In this document: piece after piece, positions 18,865-27,509 of the stretch
How positions within the stretch are numbered: the stretch's first letter is position 1
Layout of the letters: each line of letters opens with the position of its first letter
Assembly: GCF_026805325.1 (NCBI RefSeq)
Contig: NZ_JAPRAT010000031.1
Location: 1-46,046, forward strand
Origin: Natronobacillus azotifigens
Lineage (GTDB): Bacteria > Bacillota > Bacilli > Bacillales > Amphibacillaceae
DNA length: 46,046 bases
Direction: 5' to 3'
Position numbers and translations under genes: made by a program
The notes under the pieces: generated by a model
The model's database searches: none
The model's input: the letters and a program-made list of their open reading frames with translations, nothing else
What the model was told of the DNA's origin: nothing

Positions 18865-19914
18865 TTAGTCCTCTAACGGATTTAAGTTTTCTTCCCCTGT
18901 CATATTACTAATCAACTCAACCAACAAATCAATTTCTTGATCCAAGTCCTTAATACTAACGGTTTCAACAGGAGAATGCATGTACCGTAATGGTAGAGAA
19001 ACTAAACTAACTGGCACTCCTCGACCAGTTAAACGCATTTTGTCTGCATCTGTTCCAGTCATTCTTGGTGTTAATTCGTATTGAACGGGAATGTCCAAAT
19101 TTTTTGCGGCTTGCTCTAACCAAAGATTGATTTTACGATTGATTGGCGCTCCTTTTGCTAGTACTGGACCACCATCCAACTTCACATCGCCATATTTGTT
19201 TTTGTTTACATTCGGATAATCTGTTGCAAAAGTGACATCACAAGCAATTGCCATCGTCGGTTCAATACCCGCAGCAGCAAAGTATGCACCTCCCATGTTC
19301 GTTTCTTCATTCACCGTGCTAGCAGCATAAACACCAACTTTTAGATCCTTCTCTGCTAGCTTACGCAATACTTCCGCAACAATAAATGCACCAGTACGAT
19401 TATCTAATCCACGTCCAGCAATGTAGCGGTCCATCATCATTTCTGGTTCCCGTTTGTAAACAGCTAAATCACCTATTTGAACAAAAGCTTCGATTTCCTC
19501 TTTTGACTTCGCACCGCAGTCAATGAATAGATCTTCTACATCAAAATCACCTTTGATTCCACCATGATGCTGTGCATTAACCCCAATAACACCTGTTACT
19601 TCTTTTTGGTAACCAAGTACAGTAACTTTCATGCCCACTGCTGCTTTGGGATTCACACCACCCATTTTATCAAAATACAAAAAACCATCTTGATCAATAC
19701 GATTAATTACTAAACCAATCTCATCACAATGACCTGCTAGTAATATTTTAAAATCTGCCTCTTTGTTCAGTACACCAATGGCATTTCCTGCATGATCTGT
19801 TATGATTTCATCAGCAAAAGGTTGTACATAATCGATCCACTTCTTCTGAATTTCCATCTCCATACTAGAAGGTGATGGTGTTTGTAATAACTCGAACAAA
19901 AAATCTTGTTTCAT
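18865..19914 (-). CDS. M42 family metallo-aminopeptidase
   Basis: 349-residue M42 (glutamyl aminopeptidase/endoglucanase-like) enzyme. Metal ligands are seen as LLAGHCDEIG (His near residue 67), GRGLDNRTGA (Asp near 179), NEETNMGGAYFAA (the catalytic/ligand Glu pair near 211), and YMHSPVET near residue 320. These are cytosolic tetrahedral aminopeptidases acting on short peptides. B. subtilis has several (YsdC, YtoP, YhfE); I cannot say which is the true orthologue. It is divergent from the K+ channel gene. Confidence 0.92.
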   Translation of the reverse strand: MKQDFLFELLQTPSPSSMEMEIQKKWIDYVQPFADEIITDHAGNAIGVLNKEADFKILLAGHCDEIGLVINRIDQDGFLYFDKMGGVNPKAAVGMKVTVLGYQKEVTGVIGVNAQHHGGIKGDFDVEDLFIDCGAKSKEEIEAFVQIGDLAVYKREPEMMMDRYIAGRGLDNRTGAFIVAEVLRKLAEKDLKVGVYAASTVNEETNMGGAYFAAAGIEPTMAIACDVTFATDYPNVNKNKYGDVKLDGGPVLAKGAPINRKINLWLEQAAKNLDIPVQYELTPRMTGTDADKMRLTGRGVPVSLVSLPLRYMHSPVETVSIKDLDQEIDLLVELISNMTGEENLNPLED

Positions 19915-20013
19915 TCTTAATATCCTCCCTCAAATAATCTAATAACATCATATCAGAAATTTTAGTAAATACTAAAAACAAATCATTATTTCATTAGCAA
20001 AGGAGTAAAATAT

Positions 20014-20847
20014 ATGCATTTCCCTCGATTTGCCCGAGCTTATTTCCGTTTGCCTGTGCTCCTAAAACTACTTGGGATTATCACTATCTTAATGTTAGTG
20101 TTTGGCGTGCTTATTCACCTACTAGAACCAAAAGTGTTTCCTACTATCTTTGAAGGCATCTGGTGGGCATTTGTGACGGGGTCTACGGTAGGGTATGGTG
20201 ATTATGTACCCACAGGTGTAGCTGGTAAAATTACTGCGATGGCGATCATTTTAGCTGGCGGTGGTACAATCACTTTTTACATGGCAATCGTTTCTGCAGC
20301 GACAGTAAAACATGCGGAAAAACGAATGAAAGGCACCATTGCTTTTCGTGGCAAAAAACATCTCATAATTGTTGGTTGGAACGAACGAACGAAAAATCTC
20401 ATAGCATTGGTTCAAGAAAATCATCCGGAAGTAGATATTGTTCTGATTGATCAAACCTTAAAGCGCTTGCCAGAAGATCATCCAGACATTCATTTCATAC
20501 GGGGAGATCCAACCGCCGATCAAACATTGATCGACGCGAATAGCGCTGAAGCACACTATGCAATCATAACAGCTGACCCGGGCAAACAAGAGCGAATAGC
20601 CGATCAAGCAAGTATTTTAACAACGATTGCTTTTCGTGGCAACAACGATAAAATAAAAATAATTACAGAAATTTTGATTGAAGAACAAGTGATGAATGCC
20701 AAACGCGCCGGATCAGATCAAATTATCCATTCCAACCATTGGCTTGCATTGTTAAGTTATAATAGCGCTTTTCACAGTGACAATGAGGATGATCATCTAA
20801 AAAAAATAAAAGCAGTGGATACAAAGTCAAACGATACAAAGACCTAA
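20014..20847 (+). CDS. yugO: Potassium channel with RCK domain (YugO-like)
   Basis: 277 residues. TM1 is near residues 14-35; the pore helix and selectivity filter are in STVGYGDYVPTG (TVGYGD near residue 64); TM2 is near 75-97. A TrkA_N/RCK nucleotide-binding domain follows (HLIIVGWNERTKNLI near residue 117). No TrkA_C domain remains after about residue 245. The B. subtilis orthologue mediates K+ efflux in biofilm electrical signalling and is encoded with mistic (mstX); no mistic-like gene is visible here. It sits beside pgi as in B. subtilis. Confidence 0.88.
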   Translation: MHFPRFARAYFRLPVLLKLLGIITILMLVFGVLIHLLEPKVFPTIFEGIWWAFVTGSTVGYGDYVPTGVAGKITAMAIILAGGGTITFYMAIVSAATVKHAEKRMKGTIAFRGKKHLIIVGWNERTKNLIALVQENHPEVDIVLIDQTLKRLPEDHPDIHFIRGDPTADQTLIDANSAEAHYAIITADPGKQERIADQASILTTIAFRGNNDKIKIITEILIEEQVMNAKRAGSDQIIHSNHWLALLSYNSAFHSDNEDDHLKKIKAVDTKSNDTKT

Positions 20848-20849
20848 AT

Positions 20850-20880
20850 AAAAAAGCGCTCCAATTTAGAGCGCTTTGTA
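20850..20880. terminator. Bidirectional terminator, yugO/pgi
   Basis: AAAGCGCTC / GAGCGCTTT with a 7-base loop between two convergent genes. Confidence 0.8.
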
Positions 20881-20882
20881 CT

Positions 20883-22229
20883 TTATAATCTCTTTTCTAG
20901 TTCTGCTTTTTCTGCTTCAAATCCTGGTTTACCAAGTAATGCAAACATATTTTTCTTATATGCTTCTACACCTGGTTGGTCAAACGGATTAACACCTAAT
21001 AAATAGCCACTGATCGCACATGCTTTCTCAAAGAAATAAACTACATACCCTAATGTGTATGCATCCAATTTAGGCAAGTGTAAAATTAGGTTAGGCACTT
21101 GACCATCTGTATGTGCTAACATTGTTCCTTGATATGCTTTCTGATTAACAAAATCAACAGTCTCTCCAGCAAGATAATTTAAACCATCTAAGTCTTGATC
21201 TGCTTTTTCTAACGTAATATCATGCTTTGGTGTTTCAACATGAAGGACAGTTTCAAAGAGATCACGACGACCTTCTTGAACATATTGACCTAATGAGTGA
21301 AGGTCAGTTGAGAAATTCGCGGAAGATGGATAAATACCTTTAAAGTCTTTTCCTTCACTTTCACCGAATAATTGTTTCCACCATTCGGAGAAATATTGTA
21401 ATGCTGGTTCGTAGTTAATCAACATTTCAATCGTTTTTCCTTTATTGTAAAGAACATTACGAACCGCTGCATATTGGTAAGCAGGATTTTTCTCTAAATC
21501 AGCTTCACTTAGATCTTTCTGCGCTTTTTGTGCACCTTCCATAATTGCATCAACATCAACACCGCTAGCTGCAATTGGTAACAAACCTACGGCAGTAAGG
21601 ATAGAATAACGGCCACCAACATCATCAGGAATAATAAAACTTTCATAACCTTGTTCGTTAGCTACTGTTTTTAGTGCACCTTTTTCCTTATCAGTTGTTG
21701 CGTAAATACGTTGTTTAGCTTCTTCCACACCATATTTTTCTTCTAGATAATTACGGAAAATACGGAATGCAATAGCGGGTTCAGTGGTAGTACCACTTTT
21801 TGAAATCACGTTGATAGAAACGTCTTTACCTTCTAACAAATCAAAAAGGTCATGCATATAAGTGGAGCTAATACTGTTTCCTACGAAGATAACTTGTGGT
21901 GTATTTCGCTTATCTTTAGGCAAAATATTATAAAAAGAATGGTTTAACATTTCAATCGCAGCACGAGCTCCTAAGTAAGAACCACCGATTCCAATTACAA
22001 GTAATACGTCTGTATCCGCTTTAATTTTTTCGGCTGATTTTTTGATGCGTGCAAACTCTTCTTTGTCATAATTTTCAGGAAGGTCAACCCATCCAAGAAA
22101 ATCGTTCCCCGCACCTGTTTTATTATGTATCATTTCGTGCGCAAGTTTAACAGGTTCTTTTAAATAATCTAATTCATGTTCTCCAAAAAACGTCAATGCT
22201 TTATCATACTCAAAACGTATGTGTGTCAT
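20883..22229 (-). CDS. pgi: Glucose-6-phosphate isomerase
   Basis: 448-residue PGI interconverting glucose-6-P and fructose-6-P in glycolysis. Motifs: [14 protein letters not shown] near residue 77, [13 protein letters not shown] near residue 142 (sugar-phosphate site), [14 protein letters not shown] near residue 203, and a C-terminal [14 protein letters not shown] containing the family signature. The start at 22229 has GGAGG 8 bases before; the codons upstream of it are leader. It is monocistronic with a terminator shared with the convergent channel gene. Confidence 0.97.
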   Translation of the reverse strand: MTHIRFEYDKALTFFGEHELDYLKEPVKLAHEMIHNKTGAGNDFLGWVDLPENYDKEEFARIKKSAEKIKADTDVLLVIGIGGSYLGARAAIEMLNHSFYNILPKDKRNTPQVIFVGNSISSTYMHDLFDLLEGKDVSINVISKSGTTTEPAIAFRIFRNYLEEKYGVEEAKQRIYATTDKEKGALKTVANEQGYESFIIPDDVGGRYSILTAVGLLPIAASGVDVDAIMEGAQKAQKDLSEADLEKNPAYQYAAVRNVLYNKGKTIEMLINYEPALQYFSEWWKQLFGESEGKDFKGIYPSSANFSTDLHSLGQYVQEGRRDLFETVLHVETPKHDITLEKADQDLDGLNYLAGETVDFVNQKAYQGTMLAHTDGQVPNLILHLPKLDAYTLGYVVYFFEKACAISGYLLGVNPFDQPGVEAYKKNMFALLGKPGFEAEKAELEKRL

Positions 22230-22395
22230 TTTGATAACCTCCATTTGAAAATTATTGTTCCTTTCTTAATGTAACGAATCATTCCATGTAAATCAAGTAT
22301 GTTACACAATAATTTATCAATGTGTAGAAAAATTTAGAATAGTCTTTATCTTATTTTAACAGAAAATTCCTTTTTGTAGGGCGATAGGGTGTCTG

Positions 22396-22425
22396 TTGAT
22401 AATACAAAAAAAGGTATCGTATAAT
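22396..22425 (+). promoter_or_regulatory. yuzA promoter
   Basis: TTGATA (22396-22401), 18-base spacer, TATAAT (22420-22425), 54 bases upstream of the yuzA start. Confidence 0.65.
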
Positions 22426-22478
22426 TTTTCGAAAAAGCGTTAAACTATAAACGAAATACCATTAAAGGAGGACTTACA

Positions 22479-22718
22479 ATGAATGGATTAAATAGAACTG
22501 CACTAACGTTAATCATCATTGGTGCTATAAACTGGGGGCTAATTGGTTTTTTCCAATTTGATTTAGTTGCTACGGTATTTGGTGGCGGAGATCAATCAGC
22601 GATGTTTGCCCGTATCATCTATATATTAGTAGGAATTAGTGGTTTAGTTTGTTTATCTTTACTGTTTAAAACAGAGCCAGAGGCGAAAGAAACACGTAGT
22701 TATCAAACCGAATCATAA
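22479..22718 (+). CDS. yuzA: DUF378 small membrane protein (YuzA-like)
   Basis: 79 residues with two membrane segments: LTLIIIGAINWGLIGFF (about 9-27) and a second near 45-63. INWGLIGFFQFDLVA is the DUF378 hallmark. The function is unknown; it is conserved in Bacillaceae next to pgi. The AAAGGAGG site is strong. The stop codon abuts repeat A copy 4, whose AAAGTGAAACTT begins right at the end of the gene. Confidence 0.9.
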   Translation: MNGLNRTALTLIIIGAINWGLIGFFQFDLVATVFGGGDQSAMFARIIYILVGISGLVCLSLLFKTEPEAKETRSYQTES

Positions 22719-22842
22719 AGTGAAACTTCAATCAGGGGGAGTTTTTAGGTATTCCCCCACTGATTGTTAGCCCTAAATGATGACCTAAAGGCCTTTGAAC
22801 CATTCGGGGCGCTAGCGTCCGGGGACGGTTGCACCGGGATAA
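22717..22842 (+). repeat. Repeat A copy 4 (hairpin 3 deleted)
   Basis: Hairpin 1 and the longer middle segment (TTAGCCCTAAATG ... GAACCATTCGG) are present. The third hairpin is collapsed, with GCGTCC joined to GGGGACGGTTGC. It is followed directly by repeat B copy 1. Confidence 0.9.
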
Positions 22843-23083
22843 AGAAAAACCGGGGAAGTTCTTTTTAAAAAATAATAATAAGCTATATTTGTAAGAGGCT
22901 GATGGTGACAAGCGAATGCTTGTCATGTCACGCTAGAGCGTGACACTTTCCCATCCCATAAGTAAAACGACAGATGACTATTCATGGTCATCTGTCGTTT
23001 TGCTTATGGGAAAGCAATCATCAGACCCTACTGTTATACTAGAAAATCTTTTGCATCTATTTAAGGATAAAACACCTAAAAAC
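22842..23083 (+). repeat. Repeat B copy 1 (complete)
   Basis: Contains, in order, outer arm GCTGATGGT, hairpin GACAAGCG/TGCTTGTC, hairpin GTCACGCT/AGCGTGAC, the long hairpin CATAAGTAAAACGACAGATG with its complement, and the second outer arm ATCATCAG. It ends GCATCTATTTAAGGATAAAAC. The arms can close a four-way junction. Confidence 0.9.
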
Positions 23084-23095
23084 AGCTTATTCTTA

Positions 23096-23133
23096 CAAAA
23101 AAGAGCTTCCGACTTTATGCCGAGAGCTCTTTT
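23096..23133 (-). terminator. yugI terminator
   Basis: Minus strand: AAAAGAGCTCTCGG / CCGGAAGCTCTTTTTT-like stem with T6, directly after the yugI stop. Confidence 0.75.
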
Positions 23134-23138
23134 CATCA

Positions 23139-23513
23139 TTATTTTTTATCTTCTTCTGACTGTTTTAGCCACTCACTTAATTTATCTTTTAACGTGTTGA
23201 AACCTTGTTCTTCTTGCTGTACTTTTGGCTGGCTTTGGCTTTGTTTTGCTTTTGGTTGTTCTTTTGGCGCTTCTTCTGTAGCACGAATAGATAAGGAATA
23301 TTTATTTTTTTCTTCATCAATCGATAAGATTTTTACTTTCACTTCGTCTCCAACAGAGATAAATTCGTGAATATCTTTTACAAAACCATGAGTAACTTCT
23401 GAAATATGCACTAACCCTTGAACATTGTCATCCAAAGCGACAAACGCTCCGTAGGGCTGAACTCCTGTAACTTTTCCTTCTAACACTTGACCTTCTGTAA
23501 ATTTTTCTGACAT
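23139..23513 (-). CDS. yugI: S1 domain RNA-binding protein YugI (GSP13-like)
   Basis: 124 residues. One S1 domain (residues 5-75): GQVLEGKVTGVQPYGAFVAL then GLVHISEV and VGDEVKVKILSID. A Gln/Lys/Glu-rich linker (80-105) and a short helical tail (FNTLKDKLSEWLKQS) follow. The B. subtilis orthologue is a general stress protein associated with ribosomes. A promoter TTGTAT-18-TAAAAT is plausible upstream (about 23605-23635). It is monocistronic with a terminator. Confidence 0.92.
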   Translation of the reverse strand: MSEKFTEGQVLEGKVTGVQPYGAFVALDDNVQGLVHISEVTHGFVKDIHEFISVGDEVKVKILSIDEEKNKYSLSIRATEEAPKEQPKAKQSQSQPKVQQEEQGFNTLKDKLSEWLKQSEEDKK

Positions 23514-23738
23514 GCTAACAACTCCTATTATTTTTTCTCATCATTTGAAATGATCTAACGTATGATTGATTTACCGATTTCTTTTATACGCAATTATTAA
23601 TTTTAGCATACATACTTATCTGTATACAAGTAAAACAAGAGAGTTTATCCCTTCAGAAAATTATCCCTGTATTTTCTGTTTTGATATGTTATAATGCTTA
23701 GCAATATAGAAATATACTGCACAAAGGGGGCACATGTA

Positions 23739-24926
23739 ATGACATTGTTTGAAGCTTTGCCAAATCGTAAAAAGACACGATCTTACAAATGGGATATGGT
23801 TGAGAAATTATATGGTTCACAGGATATCCAACCAATGTGGGTTGCCGATATGGATCTTCCAATTGCTTCCCCAATTAAGCAAGCTCTCCATGAGCGGGTT
23901 GATCATGCCATTTTTGGTTATACCTTTACAGATGCACACGTAAATCAAGTTATTCAACAATGGCTTTCTACACAACATGATTGGGAGATTGACACGGATT
24001 GGATCATCTATAGTCCAGGAGTAATCCCCACACTACATATGGCTGTTTTAACACAAACCAATCCAGGTGATAAAGTATTAATCCAAACGCCTGTCTACCC
24101 ACCATTTTATGATGTCATTAACAACCATGATCGCAAACTAGTGACCAATTCTTTAATCGAGCAAGATGGTTACTATACGATGGACTTTGAAGATCTTGAA
24201 GAAAAATTCAGACAAGGAGTAAAAGCATTTATTTTATGTAACCCACATAATCCAGTTGGGCGGGTTTGGACAGAAAAAGAATTAAAAAAAATAGCTTTGT
24301 TGTGCGATCAATATGATGTTCTCTTATTTTCTGATGAAATCCATGCAGATCTTACTTTTGATGAAGCAAAACATATTCCAATTAGTTCGCTAAACGAATC
24401 AACAAACAATCGAACAATTACATGTATGTCACCAACAAAAACATTTAATTTAGCAGGATTACAAATTTCTTACGCAATCGTTCCTAATAAAGCTATGCGA
24501 AGAGCAATGACGCAAATGCTACACAAATATGGTCTTCATATGCTTAACACACTTGGAATCACTGCCTTAGAAGCTGCTTATCATGAGGGCAAAGAATGGT
24601 TAAATGAATTACTAGACCTCTTGACAGTGAATCGCGATTTCGTTATCGATGCCTTTAAAGATTGCAAACAAATCAAAGCAACCAAACCAGAAGGGACGTA
24701 TCTAATCTGGTTAGACTGCAGAGGAATGAATCGCACACATAATGAAATCAAGCGATTTATGCAAGAAGAAGCTAAAGTTGGTTTAAACGATGGTATGACA
24801 TTCGGAACCGAGGGCAAAGGTTTTATGAGAATAAATATTGCTAGCCCAACGAGCTACGTGCAACAAGGAGTCAACAAAATTCTAGAAGCATTAGACAATA
24901 GCGAAGAACGTCGATTAAAAACGTAA
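23739..24926 (+). CDS. patB: PatB/MalY family PLP-dependent cystathionine beta-lyase
   Basis: 395-residue fold-type I PLP enzyme. PLP-site motifs: YSPGVIPTLHMAV, CNPHNPVGRVW near residue 170, FSDEIHADLTF near residue 200, and the Schiff-base Lys in MSPTKTFNLAGLQ near residue 236. In B. subtilis PatB makes homocysteine from cystathionine and can also desulfhydrate cysteine. The ATG at 23739 has AAAGGGGGC upstream; an extension from 23694 would run over the -10 TATAAT (23690-23695). It converges on sodC. Confidence 0.92.
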   Translation: MTLFEALPNRKKTRSYKWDMVEKLYGSQDIQPMWVADMDLPIASPIKQALHERVDHAIFGYTFTDAHVNQVIQQWLSTQHDWEIDTDWIIYSPGVIPTLHMAVLTQTNPGDKVLIQTPVYPPFYDVINNHDRKLVTNSLIEQDGYYTMDFEDLEEKFRQGVKAFILCNPHNPVGRVWTEKELKKIALLCDQYDVLLFSDEIHADLTFDEAKHIPISSLNESTNNRTITCMSPTKTFNLAGLQISYAIVPNKAMRRAMTQMLHKYGLHMLNTLGITALEAAYHEGKEWLNELLDLLTVNRDFVIDAFKDCKQIKATKPEGTYLIWLDCRGMNRTHNEIKRFMQEEAKVGLNDGMTFGTEGKGFMRINIASPTSYVQQGVNKILEALDNSEERRLKT

Positions 24927-24939
24927 AGAAGAGGAATAA

Positions 24940-25530
24940 TTAGTCTTCCTCTTCTTCTTCGTCTTCGGTCTCTGATGGGTCGGTCGGTTCTTCCTCCGCT
25001 TCATCATTTTCTTGATTAGAAAGTGTGATTTTTCCGCAAGCAATTCTTCTTCCCGCATCACCTGCCGGTTGACTTAACCCGTCATCTGGATCTTCATGAA
25101 TAACAATCGATGTTCCGTCTCCTTCTAATAAAGAATACTTTCCATCCGTTAAACTTGCACCTCTAACAACTAACTCCGCTTCTGCACTACCATCATCATC
25201 TACGAGAATATTCGGTAAATCACCCATATGAGCACCTTCCGGATGAAGAAGACCATGTTTTTTATCCTCAGGATTATAGTGGCTCCCGGCTGTTTCAAAA
25301 TCAGGAGGATCACAAGCTCCATATTCATGAATATGGATACCATGATAACCTGGAGATAAGCCTTCAACCGATAATTCTATCGTAACATCTCCACCTTCTT
25401 CTGTTAGTACCGCCGTTCCGATCGCGTCACTAGCATCATTATAAATAGTAACTGTTAGCGGAGATACATTTTCTGTAGCACAGCCACTAAACAACAATAG
25501 AACAAAAACAAAAAAAAGATATTTACGCAT
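24940..25530 (-). CDS. Cu/Zn superoxide dismutase-like lipoprotein
   Basis: 196 residues. The lipoprotein signal is MRKYLFFVFVLLLFSGC with Cys17. The SOD_Cu domain has copper ligands HIHEYG, a zinc-loop region SHYNPEDKKHG ... HPEGAHMGDLPN, IVIHEDPDD, and a disulfide-type Cys pair (GACD and RIACGK). This is more complete than B. subtilis YojM, which lacks copper ligands, so it may be an active surface enzyme. An unusual acidic tail (about 20 residues, mostly Glu/Asp) follows the domain. The start at 25530 follows GAAAGGTG. Confidence 0.9.
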   Translation of the reverse strand: MRKYLFFVFVLLLFSGCATENVSPLTVTIYNDASDAIGTAVLTEEGGDVTIELSVEGLSPGYHGIHIHEYGACDPPDFETAGSHYNPEDKKHGLLHPEGAHMGDLPNILVDDDGSAEAELVVRGASLTDGKYSLLEGDGTSIVIHEDPDDGLSQPAGDAGRRIACGKITLSNQENDEAEEEPTDPSETEDEEEEED

Positions 25531-25547
25531 ACCTACACACCTTTCAT

Positions 25548-25610
25548 AAATTGAAACTTCAATCAATCAGTGGGGATTTTCCTAGATTGACCTAAAGGCC
25601 CTTAACTCGG
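25548..25610 (+). repeat. Repeat A copy 5a (5' fragment)
   Basis: TTGAAACTTCAATC then ATCAGTGGGG and a decayed segment with GACCTAAAGGCC. It lies just upstream of sodC. The DNA between this and copy 5b (25611-25877) shows no gene. Confidence 0.65.
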
Positions 25611-25877
25611 ACACTTACTTCAAGAAAGTGACAAAAATCAATCTGGATGGTTTTCTACTGATTCGTTTCTGGACGATTCGCTTCTTTACACCTCCGTTGA
25701 TCACACCATTCAATGAGAGGGGTACCGAGAGGAAAGTGTTGTTTTAAGTATATGTAACTTAGTATGTACGAATGGTAAATATTTAATAACCGATATTTTG
25801 CATGAAAGGTGAGTGAACCAAATTAACTGGAATTTAGGCATACTTTTGTTAGCTTTTTTATAACGTTCTTGACCATT

Positions 25878-25969
25878 TGTTGCGCTGGCGTACGTTGCTC
25901 CCGCAGAAACTTTGATTTTTCTTGTTATTTTGATGCAGAAGTCTTACGGAAGTTTTTTCAGGATAAAAA
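25878..25969 (+). repeat. Repeat A copy 5b (decayed 3' half)
   Basis: GCGCTGGCGTACGTTGCTCCC ... CTTGTTATTTTGATGCAGAAGTC then TTACGGAAG and CAGGATAAA correspond to the third hairpin and end of family A, with many substitutions (segments listed are partial matches). Confidence 0.6.
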
Positions 25970-25978
25970 TACTCAAAC

Positions 25979-26008
25979 AAAAAAAGCTAGAATATTCTAG
26001 CTTTTTTT
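25979..26008 (-). terminator. ptsH terminator
   Basis: AAAAAGCTAGAA / TTCTAGCTTTTTTT with a minimal loop, just after ptsH. Confidence 0.8.
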
Positions 26009-26010
26009 AT

Positions 26011-26274
26011 TTATTCTCCTAATTGTTCACGAATAGATTCAGCAATTCCTGCAATAGCTTGTTCTTCATCTGCGCCTTCAGCAGTAATGGTAATGTTTGC
26101 ACCTTTTGGCACACCTAGTGACATAACACCCATAATTGATTTTAAGTTAACAGTCTTTCCATTATAGTGCATTTCAATATGAGATTCATATTGCCCTGCT
26201 TTATTTACTAACAATGTTGCTGGTCGCGCGTGAATTCCAGTATCATCTGTAATGGTGAATTTTTGCTCTTTCAT
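26011..26274 (-). CDS. ptsH: Phosphocarrier protein HPr
   Basis: 87 residues. The active-site His15 is in [12 protein letters not shown], and the regulatory serine region [13 protein letters not shown] holds Ser46, target of HPr kinase. The presence of His15 separates it from Crh, which has Gln. It passes phosphate from enzyme I to the sugar EIIs and, as HPr-Ser-P, acts with CcpA. It stands alone here: no ptsI follows and a terminator ends the unit. GGGAGG precedes the ATG. Confidence 0.93.
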   Translation of the reverse strand: MKEQKFTITDDTGIHARPATLLVNKAGQYESHIEMHYNGKTVNLKSIMGVMSLGVPKGANITITAEGADEEQAIAGIAESIREQLGE

Positions 26275-26532
26275 CCGATTTCCTCCCGACTGATTTTCAG
26301 TATTTATTTAGTCTTTTTCACTTTCTTTCCTATAATATTATAAAAAAGTAGGCGAAATAACTAACTTACACCTATTATATACGAAATGTTTAACGGAATA
26401 AATAGATAAGCGATAATAATTAGAGCGTTTTCATAGTTTTTTCCATTTCACATAAGTTGAGAAACATTTGTATTCTATTTTTCATTATGATAAATTTATC
26501 TGTACAAATGTTTACATAGGAGGTTATAACAT

Positions 26533-27240
26533 ATGAGCGTTCATATTGGTGCAAAAAAAGGGGAAATTGCCGATACTATTTTATTACCAGGTGACCCGTT
26601 ACGAGCAAAATATATTGCAGAAACTTTTCTTGACGATCCTGTTCTTTATAATGAGGTACGCGGCATGTATGGTTATACCGGTACATACAAAGGAGAGCGA
26701 ATCTCTGTGCAAGGAACGGGAATGGGGGTTCCTTCGATCTCTATTTATGTTAACGAATTGATTCAGAGTTATGATGTAAAAAAATTAATCCGTGTCGGTA
26801 CGTGTGGTGCCTTACAAAAAGACGTAAAGGTAAGAGACGTTATACTTGCTCAAAGTTCAACATCAGATTCTCAAATGAACCGCATGGTATTTGGTGGTAT
26901 TGACTATGCCCCAACAGCAAACTTCGAACTATTAAAGAAAGCGTATGATACTGGCATCGACAAAGGATTAGCATTGCGTGTCGGCAACGTCTTTACAAGT
27001 GATAGCTTCTATCGAGATAACGGAAGTGAATTGTTTGCCTTGCTTGCTAAATATCAAGTATTAGCTGTAGAAATGGAAGCAACAGCCCTATATACATTAG
27101 CTGCTAAATTTAACCGTCAAGCATTGGCCATATTAACCGTGTCTGATCACATTATTACTGGAGAAGAAACAACAGCCGAAGAAAGACAAACGACTTTCAA
27201 TGACATGATCGAAGTTGCCTTAGAATCAGCAGTAAAATGA
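26533..27240 (+). CDS. deoD: Purine nucleoside phosphorylase, DeoD type
   Basis: 235 residues of the hexameric E. coli-type PNP that cleaves (deoxy)inosine, guanosine and adenosine. Motifs: [14 protein letters not shown] (phosphate site) near residue 18, GTGMGVPS near 63, RVGTCGALQ near 87, [12 protein letters not shown] near 178, and SDHIITGE (catalytic Asp204 type). AGGAGG precedes the ATG. The last codons run into repeat A copy 6: the stop TGA is the element's own GTGAAACTT sequence with G to A at its first base. Confidence 0.96.
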   Translation: MSVHIGAKKGEIADTILLPGDPLRAKYIAETFLDDPVLYNEVRGMYGYTGTYKGERISVQGTGMGVPSISIYVNELIQSYDVKKLIRVGTCGALQKDVKVRDVILAQSSTSDSQMNRMVFGGIDYAPTANFELLKKAYDTGIDKGLALRVGNVFTSDSFYRDNGSELFALLAKYQVLAVEMEATALYTLAAKFNRQALAILTVSDHIITGEETTAEERQTTFNDMIEVALESAVK

Positions 27241-27414
27241 AACTTAAATCAGTGAGCGTTTTTAGGTATTTCACACTGATTGTTAGTCCTAAAAGCTGAC
27301 CTCAAGGCACTTGAAGCCTTAGGGGTGCTAACGTCCGTTTACTCCCTCTTAAACAACTTGGTGTTCTCGTTGTTTTGAAATGGGAGTCTTGCCGACGGTT
27401 GCTTCGGGATAAAC
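27235..27414 (+). repeat. Repeat A copy 6 (long form)
   Basis: All parts are present: ATGAAACTTAAATCAGTG, hairpin 1 with changes, the middle hairpin segment TTAGTCCTAAAAG ... CTTAGGGGTGCTAA, hairpin 3 (ACTCCCTCTT / AAATGGGAGT) and GCTTCGGGATAAA. The element overlaps the deoD stop codon. Confidence 0.88.
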
Positions 27415-27441
27415 AAAAAAAGCAAGCTATGCTTGCTTTTT
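27414..27441 (+). terminator. deoD terminator
   Basis: AAAAAGCAAGC / GCTTGCTTTTT with a 3-base loop, just after repeat A copy 6 and before the bioY operator. Confidence 0.75.
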
Positions 27442-27445
27442 CATC

Positions 27446-27488
27446 TAACCATTGTTAACCTATAAAAATAATGGTTAACAATGGTTAG
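27446..27488 (+). promoter_or_regulatory. BirA-type operator of bioY
   Basis: Perfect inverted repeat with 16-base arms, CTAACCATTGTTAACC and GGTTAACAATGGTTAG, around a 12-base AT-rich centre. The TTGTTAACC/GGTTAACAA core is the biotin repressor site of Bacillus bio genes. The centre includes TATAAA, a possible -10, so binding would block bioY transcription. Confidence 0.85.
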
Positions 27489-27509
27489 GTAAGTATGAGG
27501 AGGAGAAAT

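Noticed and set aside
24927..24955. Terminator between patB and sodC
   Set aside because: The GAAGAGGAA/TTCCTCTTC pairing comes from the Glu-rich codons of the sodC tail and lacks a U tract.
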